Below are positions 33,826 to 43,181 of a DNA stretch of 64,000 nucleotides, one piece after another. Below the pieces are notes generated by a model, which was given only the letters and a program-made list of their open reading frames with translations, was not told where the DNA came from and made no database searches. Source of the stretch: Pegoplata infirma (Eukaryota; Arthropoda; Insecta; Diptera; Anthomyiidae); the NCBI GenBank assembly GCA_963921195.1, contig OY992537.1:145090275-145154274 (forward strand). The letters run 5' to 3'. A program made the translations under genes and the position numbers. Within the stretch, counting starts at the first letter, position 1; the number at the start of each line of letters is the position of its first letter.

Positions 33826-35500
33826 GGGGGGGGTATACTCACTTTGTAACGCATCGAAATATCGGTCGGGGACTCCATAAAGTATATATTATTAATCCAT
33901 GATCAATTAATGAATATTCTATGAATGTCCGTCCATCTGTATAAAACATACTGCAGTCCAAAAAAATCTAGACTCAAGTTTGGCACGAATTTGTCTTAGG
34001 GTCATATTCAGGCTAAGTCTGTTTATGGCCAAAATCGGTCCAGGAGAAAAAAGGTTTCCCCTTGACAAACTAAACCAACCTCTATAAAACGACATTTTTT
34101 AACACTTTTTATACCCTCCACTCTAGTGATAGAGGGTATATATAAGTTTGTCATTCCGTATGTAACACATTGAAATATTGGTTCAGGACCCCATAAAGTA
34201 TATATATTCATGATCCTTGATCGATTTTAAGTCGATCTAGCGATGTCCGTCTGTCTGTCTGTCTGTCTGTCCGTCTGTCTATCTGTTGAAATCACGTTTT
34301 TGGCAATAATCCGGAACCGATTTAAACGCTTGGGGTTCCAAAAGTTGCGTAATTCTCCTAGGCAGAAACTGATGTATATTTTTTTTGAAATCGGTTAAGT
34401 ATTTTAAAAGATATGAGTGAAAATGTAAAGGTACCTCTAAAATAATGGTGAATTTTACATAAAAAAATGCTATAACTTGATACCTGTTGAATGAATGAGA
34501 ACGAAACTTGAAGTTTAATGTAATTTATTCATTCTTAACACTCACAAAAAATTTGGGCGGAATCGCACAATGGGGGGAGGCACCAGAAATTTTACCCAAA
34601 ATTTTAAAATGATTTATATTGGCACATGGTTGACATATTCAAATTAAATTTTAAATTGGTTCATATTTAATTGTTCTCAACGTTTTTCTGGTTATTTTGG
34701 TACCAATTATGGCAAAATCGGTCAAGGGGTTAAGAAGCTAGAGCAATTGAGATAAGTTTCAATATAAACCTCCATGATATGACGTGGCTGTGCTCCATTT
34801 TGTAGTTGTTGATGCTTATTTGGCTTTAGTTGTTATTTGTATCAATAGAAGTAAAAAAATACGTAGTATGTGTCACACACGTGGTTGCTTTTATATAATT
34901 TTCATACATACTTATAAAATATTTTTTTTTTTTGTTTTTTAAATATTTACATTGCACTATGGTTCCGATCATCACTTTTCTTGGCCAAAATTACAAAACT
35001 GGAAAAATTTATGGTTTGAAATAGGTTTTGTGTTAAAAATTGTTATAATTTTTTTGTTTTCCAGGTAGAATATTATAAGAAATTTTTTATATTTAAACTC
35101 AAAAAATAATTTTAAAAATTTTAAAAAATACGTTTTTGTTTATTTTGATCTAAATTTGTTTTTGGACGGTAAATAAGTGTATACAAAAACAAAATATGTT
35201 TTCTGTTGTTTGTAAGTGTTTGTGATTTTCTATAAAATCAATTTTGGCCAAGAAAGGTCGTCTGCGTCTAGTGCATTGGTTAACATTGTGGAGGGTATTT
35301 AAAGATTCGGCACAGCCGAATATAGCTTTCTTACTTGTTTTTTTGTATTTTTGTTCAACAAATGAAACAATTTTAAGTCCGCCCAATTTTGTGGGCGTGT
35401 ATATAGCCAAATAATTTAGATAATGATAAAATAAGGTAATATTAAAAGAAATACAAATTTTCAGATTTGGGAATGGGGATTCTCCAGACCATTATTTTTC
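33826..35500 (+). mobile_element. M1, dispersed repeat interrupted by M2
   Basis: Left part 33826-34110 holds GTATACTCACTTTGTAACGC, ATCGAAATATCGGTC, GTCCGTCCATCTGT and CAAAATCGGTCCAGG. The right part resumes after M2 at about 35341 with TTTGTATTTTTGTTCAACAAATG and TCCGCCCAATTTTGTGGGCG. The same order, without M2, is seen in the M3 repeat at 45066-48566. End point approximate. Confidence 0.6.
34110..35340 (+). mobile_element. M2, dispersed repeat nested in M1
   Basis: Begins TATACCCTCCACTCTAGTGA with the internal inverted TAGAGGGTATA, continues AAGTTTGTCATTCCGTATGT and a (GTCT)n tract at 34250-34280, and ends with GTGGAGGGTATTTAAAG, hairpin TTCGGCACAGCCGAA and ACTTGTT. No protein. This type of short dispersed repeat is common in fly genomes; mini-me or Helentron-like relationship is a suggestion only. 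Confidence 0.65.
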
Positions 35501-35769
35501 GAAAGGCAAGAAGAGAATTTAAGTTATAATAGTCCAAAAATGCGTTTTTGCATTTAGTATCTTATATTTTGTAATCAAAATTTCTAAAGTCAACGTTGTT
35601 AATAATTTTTTAAGCCAAAAATATCGATATAATGGTTAACAAAATATAAAAAATTAGTTGGAACATTATTGAGGTAAAATTACACAAAAATTACACAAAA
35701 ATTTCATTATCCAAAAATTATCCAAGGATTTTGATATTGTCCCACTTTTGGATAATTATCCAGAAAGTG

Positions 35770-35989
35770 GCAACACTGACCAAAGTACTCGCTTTTTCTC
35801 CTTTTTCAACCCTTCGTTTTTATCCCTTAAAATCAACATTTCCAAAAACCCAGCCTTAGCGGATATGTATTCCGGGAGCTGAAACTACAATCCAAATTTC
35901 AAGACTCTAGCTTCAGTTGCTTGGGCTGTGGGATGATGCGTGATTAGTATGTCAGTCAGTCAGTCACGCAACTACTTCATATATATAGA
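35770..35989 (-). repeat. Terminal unit of H2 with GACT repeats
   Basis: The last array unit (CCAAATTTCAAGACTCTAG) is followed by GTCAGTCAGTCAGTCACGCA and CTTCATATATATAGA, the inverse of a typical Helitron 5' end. The same arrangement, degenerate, closes H1 near 24600. Confidence 0.55.
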
Positions 35990-36159
35990 TATAGGCAGAC
36001 CTTTGAAGAATTAATTCACTTTTTGATTTGATTCGCAAAAAGATTAATTCATATTAATAAATCAAGGAATTAATTCTTGATGATTTGATTCAAAAGAATT
36101 AATTTCAACTATTTGTTGAAAGAATTAACTAATTTTTTGTTTAATTCCTTGTTTAAATA

Positions 36160-36340
36160 ATGATTTGATTCACTTGATTCAAATCAAACAAACTTGATTC
36201 AAATCAAACAAACTTGATTCAAATCAATTTGATTCAAATCAATTGATTCAAATCAATTTGATTCAAATCAATTGATTCAAATCAATTTGATTCAAATCAA
36301 TTGATTCAAATCAAAAATGTTTTGAATCAGTTGATTTAAA
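36160..36340. repeat. TTGATTCAAATCAA tandem tract, left arm of P
   Basis: About a dozen copies of a 13-15-bp self-complementary word in tandem. A similar tract at 42460-42600 forms the other arm. They could act as transposase-binding subterminal repeats; this is inference. Confidence 0.85.
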
Positions 36341-36479
36341 CATTTTTTTCTTAAATCAAAGTATTTACTTTACACACGCACACACATACTATAACATTTA
36401 TGCTTGTGCGGTAGTAGCAAGCAAAAAGTCAAAGCAACAGAATTTAATAGTGTACATTTTATTGGCAGCGCACAAGCTG

Positions 36480-36881
36480 CATTTTTTACTCACACTCACT
36501 CACGCAAAAAATAATCGGATCACTCACTAATCACTCACGCAATATTTTTTACTCACGCTCACTCACTATTCACGTGAGTAATAAAAAACTTAGTCACACT
36601 CACGCGTGACTCACGCCAGATTCAATCACGCTCACGCGTGAGTCACGCAAAATCCACTCACGCAATAAAATTTTCTTACCAAAAAAAATTAAAAAAAAAA
36701 TTTTTTCACGAAAATTTAAAAAAAATTGGGCAAATCAAAAAATCTAATCACGCAAACTCACGCATAAAATAAATGACTCACTCACTAATCACTCACTCAG
36801 TTTTTTTTTTTCCAAATCACGCTCACTCACAATCACGTGATTGAAATGAAAAACACTCACGCGTGATTCACGTGAATCAAG
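36480..36881. repeat. D-type TCACG-rich block
   Basis: Dense ACTCAC, TCACGC and CACGTGA words as in D1-D3. The right remnant TGCCCAACTCTA lies at 42287-42298 beyond element K, so K appears to have inserted into or near a D copy. Left end not identified. Confidence 0.5.
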
Positions 36882-38085
36882 CAAAGATGCCAACTATTTG
36901 AGAGCGAAACGCGCACAAAAATTTTATAATCGGGTAAAAACGCGTAAATTTGCTTGAAAAAAAGGGTAAAAACGCACTGTAGTGTTTTTGTAAATAGATA
37001 AAAAAGTAAAAAAAATAATATTTTTATTTAAACAAAATTTTTGATTTTGAGCAACCGATATAAATCGTTGTACAATTTTACATGGTCTGCATTTTCCGCT
37101 TCAAAAGCCAAATTTAGTCTTTGAACTTCACCCAGAACAGAATTCAAACTTTAAACCAAAATAAAAAAAAAACCTACAAGGAATGGCGTTTTTTAGAGAT
37201 TGGTTTAGTTCTTCAAGGGAAAACATTAGGGTATTCAATTAATCGAGGTTTTGGTTTAATCGGTTAATCGAGCAAATAATTAATCGGGGTTTAGATTTAA
37301 TCGGTTAATAATCGGTTAAATTTGAATTATTCGGTTAACCGAATAATATCAATTTAAAATTTAAATTGAATATAAAACCACGAATTGTATATACTTTTAA
37401 GAACTTTATTAATAAGAATTCTATACCCGCTATTGCGAAGCTTTAAATACCCTCTATAATGATAACTCAAATAAAGAATTTTTGTATGGCACCCTGAAAA
37501 ATTTGCCCAATTTAAATTGGGCCCAATTCAAAATGTAAAAAACAAAGCAATTTTTATAAAAAGGAAAAACTGACCCAAATTATTGCCGGACTTTGATGTA
37601 CCCCTAAAAGTGTTTCGAATTCGGTACTAAAAATATCAACAAAAAAAATGTTTGGTTTCCAAATTTGTTTTCTTTTATTTTATTGCAATAATTTCATCGG
37701 TCGATATCTCCGTAATGAAAAAAGATATCTAACAATAAGTGTTTCCAAAAGTATTTTGCAGAATAATAGTTGTATTTTCAGATGTGCTGAACTATTTATA
37801 CATCATAAAATAATTAGTGGTTTTATAGGGTCACGAACATTGCGAAAATCTAAGTTTATTCAGTATTGTCAATCATAAATCTAAATATCTCAAGATAAGA
37901 TAGATCAGTTCTAAGGCCAGATTCGGATCTACTGTTGGCAATGTATAAAAAAAATTGGCTAGGGTTACTAAGTTTGTTTTTTTTTTAACCGAAATATCTT
38001 TTTAGGACCTCGCTAAAATATTTTCTTGACGACGTTTTTACACATTGCTAAAAGAGAGTTTGATAATTTTTTTTAGACCTTTTTT

Positions 38086-38694
38086 TATACCCTCCACTTA
38101 GTGATAGAGGGTATATATAAGTTTGTCATTCCGTTTGTAACTCATCGAAATATCGATCTGAGACCCCATAAAATGTATATATTCATGATACCCGATCGAT
38201 TTTAAAACATTCTAGCGATGTCCGTCTGTCTGTCTGTGGAAAATGCTGTAGCGGACAAAATATTGCACAGAGATGACTGAAACTTAACATATTTATTGGA
38301 AGTTCTCCCGAGAAGTTTGGTATTGCACTTGAGCGATATCGGTTCAGCGGTTCAAAAGTTATGAACGAAAATGTAAGCACACCTCAAAAATTTCAGTACA
38401 TTCAACATAACCTAAAAATACAAAATGCTTAAATTCGGCTTCTGGTTGGCATATGTGAACATAATTGAACACCAAATGGTATTTAAACAAGTACGAACAT
38501 ATTTTTTGACAAAAAAAGAAAAAAAATCCCGGATTTTTTTACCAATATTTTTTTTCGCGGAAATTTTTTTTTCAAAAAAATTTTTTTTTTCAAAAGTAAT
38601 TTTCTTTTAAATAAAGTTTTTTGCAATAATCTTTTTGAAATTGTGGAGGGTATCACTACATTCGGCAAGGGCGAATTTAACTTTTTTACTTGTT
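38086..38694 (+). mobile_element. M4, dispersed repeat
   Basis: Compact 0.6-kb copy: TATACCCTCCACTTAGTGAT, GTTTGTCATTCCGTTTGT, (GTCT)n at 38220-38236, then GTGGAGGGTATCACTACATT and CTTTTTTACTTGTT. The terminal hairpin is degenerate (TTCGGCAAGGGCGAA). The LINE inserted right at its end. Confidence 0.65.
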
Positions 38695-38698
38695 TAAA

Positions 38699-41600
38699 AT
38701 CTAACTGATTAAACCAAAGCTAAGACAAAGGAATCAAAATGGCTGCAAAAATAGATCACTGACCTGGCGTGGAAATAGGACTAATGCTTATGGAACATGG
38801 AACGTTAGAAGTTTAAAAGGAAAAGAAATAGAGTTAGTTGGAGTTATAGAGAAGACTAAAGTTAAATATCTGGCGATAACCGAAACGAAGATGAAGGGCC
38901 AGGGATGCAAAACGATAGAAAATGGGTTCCTACTTATATATTCAGGTGTACCATATACAGACAGAGCAAAGGCGGGAGTAGCCTTTCTTGTTCACAAAGA
39001 CATGGTTGAAAATATATGCGAATGGAAATTTGTGAATGAGAGGATACTATGTTTAAAAATAAAAGAAGAAAACGAATCTGTAACACTTATATCAGCATAT
39101 GCACCAAATGAAGATGAAAACACCGAAACTAAAGAAGAATTTTATGAGGTCCTCCAACAAACTGTTGATAGCATAACTACAAATGTTATAATTCTCGGAG
39201 ATTTTAATGCAAGGGTTGGATCGAAACCAGAAGAGGTAGAAAAAGTGATTGGAGCGTATGGCGAAGAGGTCAAAAACAACAATGGAACGCGTTTATTACA
39301 ATTCTGTATAAACAATAATTTGATCATCACAAATACAATGTTTCCTCATAAGAACATTCATCGTTACACAAGGGTAGAACATTCAAGAGACGAAAAGTCA
39401 ATAATTGACTACATCATCGTGAGGAGAAGTGAATTGCAGAGATGCAGAGATGCAAGAGTAATGCGTGGGCCTGAAATAGGAAGCGACCACCACTTAGTTG
39501 TTCTACAATATGTCTCCAGTCTTCCAACATCAAGAAAACAGACTAGAAAAAGAAATATGAAGAGGAAAATAAGAATAGCTAAGTTAAAAGACAACACAAC
39601 ACAAGAACAATTGCAAAATACAGTGGAGAGAATTATAAACGAAGAAGTTATAGAACAGCATGATGATATAGAAATAACATGGCAACATTTTAAGAACGTG
39701 ATATTAAACGCGGCTAGAGAAGTATGTGGCGAAGTGAAATGTGGTGGAAACCACGTAAAATGCACGAAATGGTGGAACGATCAGATTAAAGAAGAAGTAA
39801 AGGAGAAAAAAGAGCTATGGAAAAAGTATTTAAGTAATAAAACAGATGAAGCGTATGAGCTATACAAACAGCAAAGACTAAAAGTAAAAAATGCGGTCCG
39901 TCAAGCTAAAGGAAAATCCTGGGAAGAGTTTGGACACTTTCTTGAGAAAAATCACGAAGAAAATAAGAAACTTTTCTATAGATCCCTTAAGAAGATGAGA
40001 CGTGAGAAAGACTGTCCAATAAAATACATTGAAGATAAGAACAACAACATACTTAGAGAGGAAAAAGATATAATGGCTAGATGGAGAGAATATTTCTCAG
40101 AGCTTTTAAATGGAACTGTTACCGACAGTCCGAGAGAAGTTTTTCAGATACCCGATGAAAATGAGAGTCAACTAAACCTTATTACTATTGAGGAAGTACA
40201 ACATGCGTTAGCGAAAATGAAAACAGGCAAAGCCGCAGGGCACGATGAAATTGCACCTGAGTTTTTAAGATACATGGGTAGAGCAGGAACTGAAATGTTG
40301 CTGAACGTTTTCAACACTGCATGGAAACATGCAAGAATTCCCAGGGACTGGCAAGTGGCTATTATTAATCCTATTTTCAAAAAAGGAAATAACCAAAAAT
40401 GCGAAAATCATCGCGGAATATCCCTACTTAGCGTTCCTGGAAAATTATATTCGAGAATTTTAGTAGAAAGACTAAAAGATCAGGTGGAACTGCAACTCGA
40501 AGAAGAACAATGTGGCTTTAGACCAAACAGGGGTACCCAAGACCTTATATTTACGATGCGTCAACTGACTGAGAAAGCTATTGAATTCAACAGGCAGATC
40601 CATACTTGCTTTATAGATCTAGAAAAAGCTTTTGATACAGTGCAGTGGGCGGAAATCGGAAAAGTATTGCTTAAAAGAAATGTCAGCCATGAACTTATTC
40701 GCCGAATTTTTAGTTTTTACACCATATGTCGAAACTACGTGAAAACCAGCAACGCAACGTCTGAAGAATTTGATACGTGTCAGGGAGTAAGACAGGGAGA
40801 CATATTAAGCCCGTATTTATTTATTATACTGATGGACGATATTATGAAAGAATCGAAATCAAGCTTACGCCCATTTACCGTTGGAAACTGGAAAATGCGG
40901 CCAACTAAACTTTCTATGTTAGCCTATGCCGATGATGTGGTCCTTTTAGCTGATTCAGCTGAAAACCTGCAGTTCAATTTAGACATACTTACTTCAGAGA
41001 TTAATAGAAGAGGCCTTAGAATTAACGTGAACAAGACTGAAACTATGATAATAAGTCGAGAAAAGAAGAGCCACAGCATACACATCGGAAATGATATGCT
41101 TGTGCAAGTGGACAACTTTAGGTACTTGGGCGCTATAATAAGTGAGGATGGCAAACCAGATAAAGACTTAAATTCCAGAATAGCAGCAACAAGTCGGCTT
41201 TATTATGCTCTGAATAAAAACTTTATAAACAAGCGCGAAGTATCAAAGAAGACAAAATTAGCGGTTTACAACTCAACATACATCCCAACACTTACTTACG
41301 CCTGTGAATCGTGGACACATACAAGGTCTAGAAAAAGTCGTTTACAGGCAACAGAAATGAAGTACCTACGAAGAGTGGCTGGTAAAACCCGAAGAGATAG
41401 AGTAAGAAATGATGTAATTAGGAGCAGTTTACAGGTAGATCCACTCGAAAGCAAAATTGACAAATGTAAGGCCAGATGGTATGGTCACATGATAAGAATG
41501 CCAGATTCTAGGATTCCCAAGCAAGTTTTCGAAACGAGGCCAATTGGAACCCGTCCAAGAGGGAGAAGGAGAATAACCTGGTCGGATTCCCTGAATGAAT

Positions 41601-41729
41601 TTTTCGAGAACAACGGTATAGATCCCAGAACAGCTAGAACTGCAGCTCAAGATCGAAGCAATTGGCGATCCCTTTGTCGTACCTCTACACTGCAAGGTAG
41701 AAGAGGTCAGGAATAAGTAAGTAAGTAAG
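38699..41729 (+). mobile_element. RTE-like non-LTR retrotransposon (LINE)
   Basis: Flanked by a perfect 12-bp target duplication TACTTGTTTAAA (38687-38698 and 41730-41741), as made by target-primed reverse transcription. One long frame fills nearly the whole element, and the 3' end is a short TAAG microsatellite instead of a poly(A) tail, typical of RTE-type LINEs. The frame has no internal stop, so the insertion is recent. The endonuclease start lies upstream of the first in-frame ATG, so this copy may be slightly 5'-truncated. Confidence 0.92.
38891..41716 (+). CDS. LINE endonuclease / reverse transcriptase (RTE-like)
   Basis: 941 codons from the first in-frame ATG. The frame is open further upstream (to about 38715) and there encodes the opening endonuclease motif AYGTWNVRSL and AITETK, so the listed start is the first ATG, not the biological N-terminus. 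EEP endonuclease: SAYAPN (68-73), GDFNARVG (103-110), SDHHLVV (198-204). RT: KTGKAAGHDEIAPE (444-457), CFIDLEKAFD with catalytic D576, QGVRQGDILSP (631-641), AYADD with catalytic aspartates 681-682. C-terminal region: YNSTYIPTLTYACESW, RRDRVRND, WYGHMIRM and GRRRITW. All catalytic residues checked are present and no frameshift is seen, so an active enzyme is plausible. Expression would depend on read-through or a promoter not seen here. Confidence 0.93.
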   Translation: MKGQGCKTIENGFLLIYSGVPYTDRAKAGVAFLVHKDMVENICEWKFVNERILCLKIKEENESVTLISAYAPNEDENTETKEEFYEVLQQTVDSITTNVIILGDFNARVGSKPEEVEKVIGAYGEEVKNNNGTRLLQFCINNNLIITNTMFPHKNIHRYTRVEHSRDEKSIIDYIIVRRSELQRCRDARVMRGPEIGSDHHLVVLQYVSSLPTSRKQTRKRNMKRKIRIAKLKDNTTQEQLQNTVERIINEEVIEQHDDIEITWQHFKNVILNAAREVCGEVKCGGNHVKCTKWWNDQIKEEVKEKKELWKKYLSNKTDEAYELYKQQRLKVKNAVRQAKGKSWEEFGHFLEKNHEENKKLFYRSLKKMRREKDCPIKYIEDKNNNILREEKDIMARWREYFSELLNGTVTDSPREVFQIPDENESQLNLITIEEVQHALAKMKTGKAAGHDEIAPEFLRYMGRAGTEMLLNVFNTAWKHARIPRDWQVAIINPIFKKGNNQKCENHRGISLLSVPGKLYSRILVERLKDQVELQLEEEQCGFRPNRGTQDLIFTMRQLTEKAIEFNRQIHTCFIDLEKAFDTVQWAEIGKVLLKRNVSHELIRRIFSFYTICRNYVKTSNATSEEFDTCQGVRQGDILSPYLFIILMDDIMKESKSSLRPFTVGNWKMRPTKLSMLAYADDVVLLADSAENLQFNLDILTSEINRRGLRINVNKTETMIISREKKSHSIHIGNDMLVQVDNFRYLGAIISEDGKPDKDLNSRIAATSRLYYALNKNFINKREVSKKTKLAVYNSTYIPTLTYACESWTHTRSRKSRLQATEMKYLRRVAGKTRRDRVRNDVIRSSLQVDPLESKIDKCKARWYGHMIRMPDSRIPKQVFETRPIGTRPRGRRRITWSDSLNEFFENNGIDPRTARTAAQDRSNWRSLCRTSTLQGRRGQE

Positions 41730-42454
41730 TACTTGTTTAAACTCAGAACCGTAATTTAAATTAAAAATAAAACATCAAAACACAAAATAAAGCAAAAAAA
41801 TTGGTAAAAGTACTAAAAAAAGAAACTTCGGTTAATCGGTTAATCGACACAAATTAATCGGTTTATTTGTTATTTGAAAATTGACAATTTCAAATTATTC
41901 GAACAGTTAATCGACCAAAATTAATCGGTTAACCGATTAACGGTTAATCGATTGAATACCCTAGAAAACATACAGAAAAGACAGACGGCCATTCAAAAAA
42001 TGTCTTTGAATCGATCATAAATCAATAGAATTTATACTTTGTGGAGTCTCTGACTAATATTTTGATGCGTTACACTCGAAATAACAAAGTAGGTATACCG
42101 CCATACTTTGTTTGGAGGCTATAAAAATTAATTTTAAAAAGCACTAAAAGCACCAACTGAAAATTTAAAAAGCACCATGTTAGTGCGTTTCGCACTAGGT
42201 CATTCGCACTAGGTCAAAAATTTTCGCGTTTTTACACATCAAAAAGCACTATATCTAGCGCGAAAAGCACTAAGTTGGCATCCCTGTGCCCAACTCTAGA
42301 CTAAAGGTACACATTTAATAAAACTGTACAATTTGGAGTGTTGTTTATTGATGGCGTGTGTTTAAAATTGACGATATTCCAATGACTTTAACGCAATCAG
42401 ACATGATAAGATTTTTATAATGTGCATTTTTAGTGTTTGATTTAAGTGAAAAAA

Positions 42455-42605
42455 GTTTAAATCAAGTTGATTCAAACCAAAAGTGATTTGAATCAGTTGA
42501 TTTAAATCAAAAGTGATTTGAATCAGTTGATTCAAATCAAAGTGATTTGAATCAGTTGATTCAAATCAAAATGTATTAATTCAATTTAATCAAATCAAAG
42601 AATTA
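42455..42605. repeat. TTGATTYAAATCAA tandem tract, right arm of P
   Basis: Repeats of AAGTGATTTGAATCAGTTGA and relatives; counterpart of the left-arm tract. Confidence 0.8.
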
Positions 42606-42744
42606 ATTCTTTGCAATGAAATTAAGTGAATTAAATAATGAATTAATTCTTTTCGATTTATAGAAACAGGGAATTAATTCAATTATTTTAAATCAGATTT
42701 AAGAAATTGAATTAGGGAATTAAATCTTCAAAGGTCTGGATATA

Positions 42745-43181
42745 GGGTTTTCACAGTGACGATTAAATTTGCCTTTTTTAGTTGGGTATTTGGCAAATTT
42801 GCCATTTTACTAAACGTCAAGTATTTGCCACCATTTTTTCTTTACATATCGTGAGCGCACTTTTCGTTAATAATTTGCACAAAATAACTTTAATTAACTT
42901 TTTACATTCACAATTTTAAAATAAACACAAGAACTGTGTATGTTTCTTTTTGTATAAATGTTTTTGTTGCCGCGTTCAAAATTTCAGCACAAACTATCAC
43001 AGCTGTTGTCATTTTTATGTTTTTTTTTATTTGCACACTGGCATTTTGTTTTTAGACAAGGTTTGAGTTGAGCATTTTAAGAAAAATATGCCACATTCAA
43101 ATTGGCATTTTTTTTGACGTTTGGCACATTTGCTTAATACCAAACTAAAAAAGGCAAATTTAATCGTCACTGTGAAAACTC
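42745..43181. mobile_element. U, TA-target MITE (GGGTTTTCACAGTGACG ends)
   Basis: About 60-bp inverted ends starting GRGTTTTCACAGTGACG, with TA at 42743-42744 and 43182-43183. Interior AT-rich and non-coding. The left border overlaps the GATATAGG duplication of P, so P inserted at the edge of U. Tc1/mariner-type mobilisation inferred from TA. Confidence 0.75.

Larger units (their letters stand above)
26030..35989 (-). mobile_element. Helitron-like element H2 (minus strand), heavily interrupted
   Basis: On the minus strand the 5' end at 35989 is TCTATATATATGAAG preceded by A, followed inside by GACTGACTGACTGAC. The 3' end at 26030 is ...GCACG-CTAG followed by T, with a weak hairpin around GCAACGAAATACCTTGC. 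Both borders fit Helitron insertion between A and T. The body is a tandem array related to that of H1, interrupted by F4, the LTR element at 29389-33649 and repeats M1/M2. That these two ends belong to one element is inferred. Confidence 0.4.
37227..41963. mobile_element. N, hAT-like element (TAGGGTATTCAATTAATCG ends)
   Basis: Ends TAGGGTATTCAATTAATCG and CGATTGAATACCCTA; perfect 8-bp duplication GAAAACAT at 37219-37226 and 41964-41971. Subterminal GGTTAATCG words on both sides. Same family as L at 10340-11198. About 1.7 kb without the LINE; also contains M4. No transposase. Confidence 0.85.
37165..42120 (-). mobile_element. M5, minus-strand M fragment split by N
   Basis: 37188-37226 (GATTGGTTTAGTTCTTCAAGGG) and 41972-42120 (CAGACGGCCATTC, TTTGTGGAGTCTCTGAC, ATTTTGATGCGTTAC) are the inverse of the middle and left part of the M repeat. 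N inserted between them with its GAAAACAT duplication. Outer limits approximate. Confidence 0.5.
36882..42286. mobile_element. K, hAT-like element (CARRGATGCCAACT ends)
   Basis: Left end CAAAGATGCCAACT and right end AGTTGGCATCCCTG are inverted. Both borders are followed inside by ...CGCGCAAAAATTTT / AAAATTTTCGCG type sequence. No convincing target duplication was found, which lowers confidence. Contains M5, N, M4 and the LINE. Confidence 0.5.
35996..42738. mobile_element. P, hAT-like foldback element enclosing a deep nest
   Basis: Ends CAGACCTTTGAAGAATTAAT and TTCAAAGGTCTG; perfect 8-bp duplication GATATAGG at 35988-35995 and 42739-42746. Subterminal arms on both sides consist of TTGATTCAAATCAA repeats (about 36160-36330 and 42460-42600). 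The interior holds a D-type block, K, an M fragment, N, M4 and the LINE. No transposase belonging to P. Confidence 0.85.

Noticed and set aside
36160..36340. Possible CRISPR-like or satellite array of TTGATTCAAATCAA
   Set aside because: There are no spacers; it is a simple tandem tract mirrored in the other arm of P, so it is part of that element.
39142..41695. Several minus-strand frames under the LINE (39142-39330, 39409-39765, 40168-40380, 40924-41154, 41429-41695)
   Set aside because: Antisense shadows of the 941-codon LINE frame, which has the recognisable motifs.
36882..42286. Target duplication for element K
   Set aside because: GAATCAAG at the left and TGCCCAAC at the right do not match; K is kept only on the basis of its inverted ends.
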